Shown: one piece after another, positions 60,851-64,000 of the stretch
Position numbering within the stretch: the first letter of the stretch is position 1
How the letters are laid out: every line of letters begins with the position of its first letter
Origin: Sclerodactyla briareus
Lineage: Eukaryota; Echinodermata; Holothuroidea; Dendrochirotida; Sclerodactylidae
Reading direction: 5' to 3'
Assembly: GCA_026419785.1 (NCBI GenBank)
Contig: JAODTK010001221.1
Location: forward strand, 62,001-126,000
Length of the DNA: 64,000 bases
Position numbers and translations under genes: made by a program
Notes under the pieces: generated by a model
The model's input: the letters and a program-made list of their open reading frames with translations, nothing else
Told to the model about the DNA's origin: nothing
Databases searched by the model: none

Positions 60851-61545
60851 GTTAGCAGAGGTCAATCAGCTCAATTGTACAGCCCTGGACGATAAGTGGG
60901 AGTTTTTTTTTTCTCTGCGCTCTGTTGGGCCTGCAGTTGTCTCATCACCACTGTAGTGGGTGGGCACCTTGTGAATAGTAAAGAGCACTCTAACAATAGG
61001 ATGAGAGGAGGGAGGGGTGGGAAACAATAACATCTGTATCATCATTACGGACCCCAAAACAGTCACTTTGATGGATGTGACCAAACGGACCCAATGGTTC
61101 ATTGAACTGACATCAAAGGTCATTGGAGAGACACAATAGGCCACTGTATATACGAAAGTGCCATTTAGCTCCCCCAAACAGTCATTCTTTGTTGATGGAT
61201 GGATGTTCAAACTTGGACATAATGTTCATGACCCAGGAAATATGTTTGATATTATGGTTTGGCCTTCGCCGTTACCGCCGCATCCGGTGAAGGCAAAAAC
61301 AATAATATCCCCGAAGTGGGGATATAATAACTTTTTATTGACTGCCAAGACATCTTTGCCATACAAAAATCGAGGTCCAGGTCAGAGGAACATAGGAAAT
61401 CATTTTTTTTGCAACTGCCTTCATGTTCATTATCTTGAACATTTACACATGATTATATCCCCACTGTATATTATAGTTTTGCATTCGCCGTAACCGCCAC
61501 GTCCACTACGGAAGATTTTTCATGTAAGCGCAATAAGTCTTTAAC
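60851..61545. other. Unassigned stretch
   Basis: CCCCGAAGTGGGGATATAATA (61310) and later ATATCCCCACTG (61456) form weak inverted matches. Two segments with TTCGCCGTTACCGCC or TTCGCCGTAACCGCC (61266 and 61484) suggest a short duplicated sequence flanking 61280-61480. Confidence 0.35.
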
Positions 61546-61735
61546 GCTTTATTAGCTGACATGATGCGTCATGGCGTCTGTGTCCATCTCTACGCCGACG
61601 ACTCGCAGCTGTATCTGCCTTACAAGGTCACTGATCGCGCCAATGCTGAACGTCCTCTTGTCTCCCAAATACAGTCCTGTTCCTGGCGGTAAGAACTTGA
61701 ATGACAAGGCATAACTTAAAGCAAAAGGAAGCACA
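61546..61735 (+). mobile_element. Non-LTR retrotransposon (LINE) reverse-transcriptase fragment, decayed
   Basis: The translation contains MMRHGVCVHLYADDSQLYLP, carrying the YADD catalytic motif of reverse transcriptase in the context typical of CR1/L2-type LINEs, where the line usually reads H.YADD.QLY. After a frame break, MTRHNLKQ corresponds to the W-M-x-x-N-x-L-K-x-N block that normally follows. The rest of the element is not recognisable, so this is a short truncated relic. Confidence 0.8.
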
Positions 61736-62064
61736 TTAAATTATGTCCATTTGACCTCCAGTAACAACAGTCCACACCGAGATATCATTTGGGCGGACAT
61801 GTGTACCACTTTTTCCGATCATCGGATAAAGCTTTACAGAGTTATGGCGCTAACGCCAAAGTTTTCCGAGCGGCGGCTACCCACCCAAACCAGAATTCCC
61901 CGGACACTACTTGTGTCGCGGGATATAATGAAGACATAACAAATTTTGCATGTTACGTCTGAATGCTACAGCACTAACTGGTTCAATCTCTCAAAATCGG
62001 CGATGTTAACTGTAAATGTGTCAAGTCATGCGGTAATATTGTTTTGTTTTTTGACAATACTCTA
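61736..62064. other. Unassigned stretch, possibly more LINE debris
   Basis: Nothing further is recognised. Confidence 0.3.
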
Positions 62065-62072
62065 TCAATAAG

Positions 62073-62223
62073 CAGGATGTAGCCTAGGCCGGCACCTCCG
62101 AGGCCGAGGCCCGGCTAAGCGTTTCACCTGTACACTGTGGTTGGTGGCCTCGGCAAAAAACCAGGTCCGAGGCCGGGACGAGGGCCGCAAAATCGGCCTC
62201 GAGCCGGCCTCGACTACACACTG
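62073..62223. mobile_element. 151 bp hAT-type MITE with perfect 8 bp target-site duplication
   Basis: TCAATAAG flanks both sides (62065-62072 and 62224-62231). The element begins CAGGATGTAGCCTAGGCCGG, and its reverse complement begins CAGTGTGTAGTCGAGGCCGG, so the terminal repeats match with few differences and have CAG...CTG ends. The interior is made of GGCCTCGG/CCGAGGCC words and is far more GC- and CpG-rich than the surroundings. There is no coding capacity. Confidence 0.92.
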
Positions 62224-62231
62224 TCAATAAG

Positions 62232-64000
62232 TTCAAATTAGTGTCATTTGTAGAAGTGCATATGTCTACCTCAAAATATTACAGCTCTTCGGCAAAATGC
62301 TGACACGTCTGAGACGGAAAACCTGGTCCATGCTTTTGCATCCTCTAGGATCGTCTCAATCATACTATTTTATATGAAATCCCACTCAATGCTCTTGCTC
62401 CCCTGCAGTGGTGTACGCTACATTCAGGCAGCAACAGGCTCATAAAAAAAAAGTAGGAGAAAAAAGTATTTGAAATTTGCCAAAAGTAGGAGGAAATTAG
62501 GATTTTAAATCAGAAAAGTAGATATTCTCACAAGTAGTTTCTGTCAATACTCACTTAACCGGGATTTTCTATTGGTCATTTCATTAAACCTCTGCAATAT
62601 GACCTGGATAGAGGGAAGTCAACATAGCAAGAGCTGTTGCAAAGTAGTTCATGACTTTCCTGCATTTCCTTTCTCGCCAATGTCGTTCTTATCTCTCTGA
62701 CAAGACGCACAGATTTTGAACACAGTGGTGTCCTCCTCGATCCTGCAGTAAGTGATTTCTGCTCAATCACTGTGCCTATGAGGTAATGTGATGGTGCCTG
62801 TCATTCTACCATCTAATCTAGTATTCAACTTGTTAGCAATTGCCCTTTGATGGATGTTACCAACTTGGAATCAATTTTCACGGACCCCTGGGATATTTCT
62901 GCTCTGGAAGTTCAGGTCAAATGTTACCTGAAGGGCCATAGGCATGATGTGATGTAAGATATCAAATATCTTTTCAGCCATTTTCAGTGGATTGGATTTT
63001 TCTGAAACTTTGTCATGAAGTTCCTGGGTGGTGCTTCCTTCAGCTCGTTTACAGATTCAGGATGTGATGTCATATAATATCATCAAAACAGTAACATCGG
63101 TTAAAAAGAAGTAGTATGGGCCGGCCCCTAAACAGTCAACCCATTATGGAAGTTGACAAACTGGGAACAATGTTGGTCATTGACCCCTGAAACATATTTG
63201 ATCCAACATTAAGGCAAGTTCACAGGCAACAAGTGGGCACAATCAGCCATTGTGTGAAAGAGAGAGTATTAGGGACAATTTGTTGATATTACACTTGCAA
63301 GCCTGAATGTTGTAGAAGAAGGAAAACAGGAGGAAGGCCAAAGCATTCAAAGGTAAGAAATTTATTAAAGTAAAGAGGAATGGACATCGACACAGCATGT
63401 GAGCTGCTTTGATACAGACAATATAGTTGAATATGCCCCAGGGGTCAATGAACACTATGACTGGTTGGAACCATTCTTTGCACCAGATGTTCTGTTTTAC
63501 TCAATGATTATACCGACACGCATCCAAAAATCTGTGAACCACAGAAAAAAAACACCTGCATTTGGAGTAAACTGCCTTTGTGCACATTGGTCATTCTTCG
63601 AATATATTTGTACTTTGTGTAAAACGTTGCAAACAAGAGCACCTATGATGCTGAGCCCAACCCATACAAAATGTGTGAAATATTTCATTGCAGACCAATG
63701 CGCAGCTAGGGTTGAATGGTCGATAACATCCAATTAATTTTCACAAGACTCCACACATGCCTGAATTAACTTGAATGTTTTTCATTTCATTTCTACACAC
63801 GAGAGCACCAGTGGTGCAGCAGCTCAAACCACCCAATTGTACCAAATTTTCATGCAATAGATCATGTGCGGGTGAGAGATGATGTTTGCAATGTTTCACA
63901 CAAAAGCTAATTTGACTGTCCTATTCAATTGGATTCTTATAAACATCATGTGAAAAGAGGCACACTCTAGAAACATGGACAAAATTCAAGGACTTGTATT
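62232..64000. other. Unassigned stretch
   Basis: No gene is recognised. A 112-codon plus-strand frame (63399-63737) has a reasonable composition but no identifiable motif. Confidence 0.35.

Noticed and set aside
1-64000. tRNA genes, rRNA, CRISPR arrays or prokaryotic operons
   Set aside because: No tRNA-like T-arm consensus with a matching cloverleaf, no rRNA-like segment, no regularly spaced identical repeats with unique spacers, and no runs of adjacent long frames were seen. A tRNA scan and rRNA profile search would be decisive.

Overview
The window looks like nuclear DNA of an invertebrate animal. It has one recognisable protein-coding exon with consensus splice and poly(A) signals, non-LTR retrotransposon debris, many short non-autonomous DNA transposons with target-site duplications, minisatellites, and more than a dozen G or C runs of 10-18 bases. 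I see no rRNA, tRNA, CRISPR array, bacterial operon or virus. The zinc-finger gene fits a deuterostome such as an echinoderm, hemichordate or cephalochordate, but this is inference and the species is not settled by the sequence.

Open frames are short throughout. In the one clear gene the reading frame breaks roughly every 200 bases, while every finger cysteine and histidine survives. That pattern fits indel errors in a long-read assembly better than a decayed gene, and it means other real exons may be hidden by frame breaks.

Layout. 1-7.1 kb: two inverted copies of a ~110 bp foldback element, GC-rich low-complexity blocks and unassigned DNA. 8.8-11.4 kb: a ~1 kb repeat (called R1 here) arranged head to tail, its units ending in clusters of AGGTCA-like half-sites; relatives lie at 22.6-23.0 and 31.7-31.9 kb. 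13.8-20.4 kb: several two-copy dispersed repeats, including one that keeps a small hairpin by a compensating base change. 23.5-24.1 kb: a recent tandem duplication that includes a splice-donor motif, followed by a possible 65 bp exon. 27.5 kb: a 420 bp TTAA-flanked MITE. 30.7, 39.8 and 62.1 kb: three hAT-type MITEs with 8 bp (or 8/9 bp) target-site duplications, and a probable fourth at 54.2 kb.

45.6-47.8 kb, plus strand: the last exon of an Ikaros/hunchback/TRPS1-type C2H2 zinc-finger transcription factor (five fingers, a basic nuclear-localisation segment, then the C-terminal dimerisation finger pair), with AATAAA 160 bases after the stop. 52.4 and 55.0 kb: 28 bp and 29 bp minisatellites. 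58.3-59.0 kb, minus strand: two open segments bounded by good splice consensus, possibly exons of an unrecognised gene; 60.7 kb, plus strand: another possible exon. 61.6 kb: a LINE reverse-transcriptase fragment carrying the YADD motif. The rest appears intergenic or intronic.
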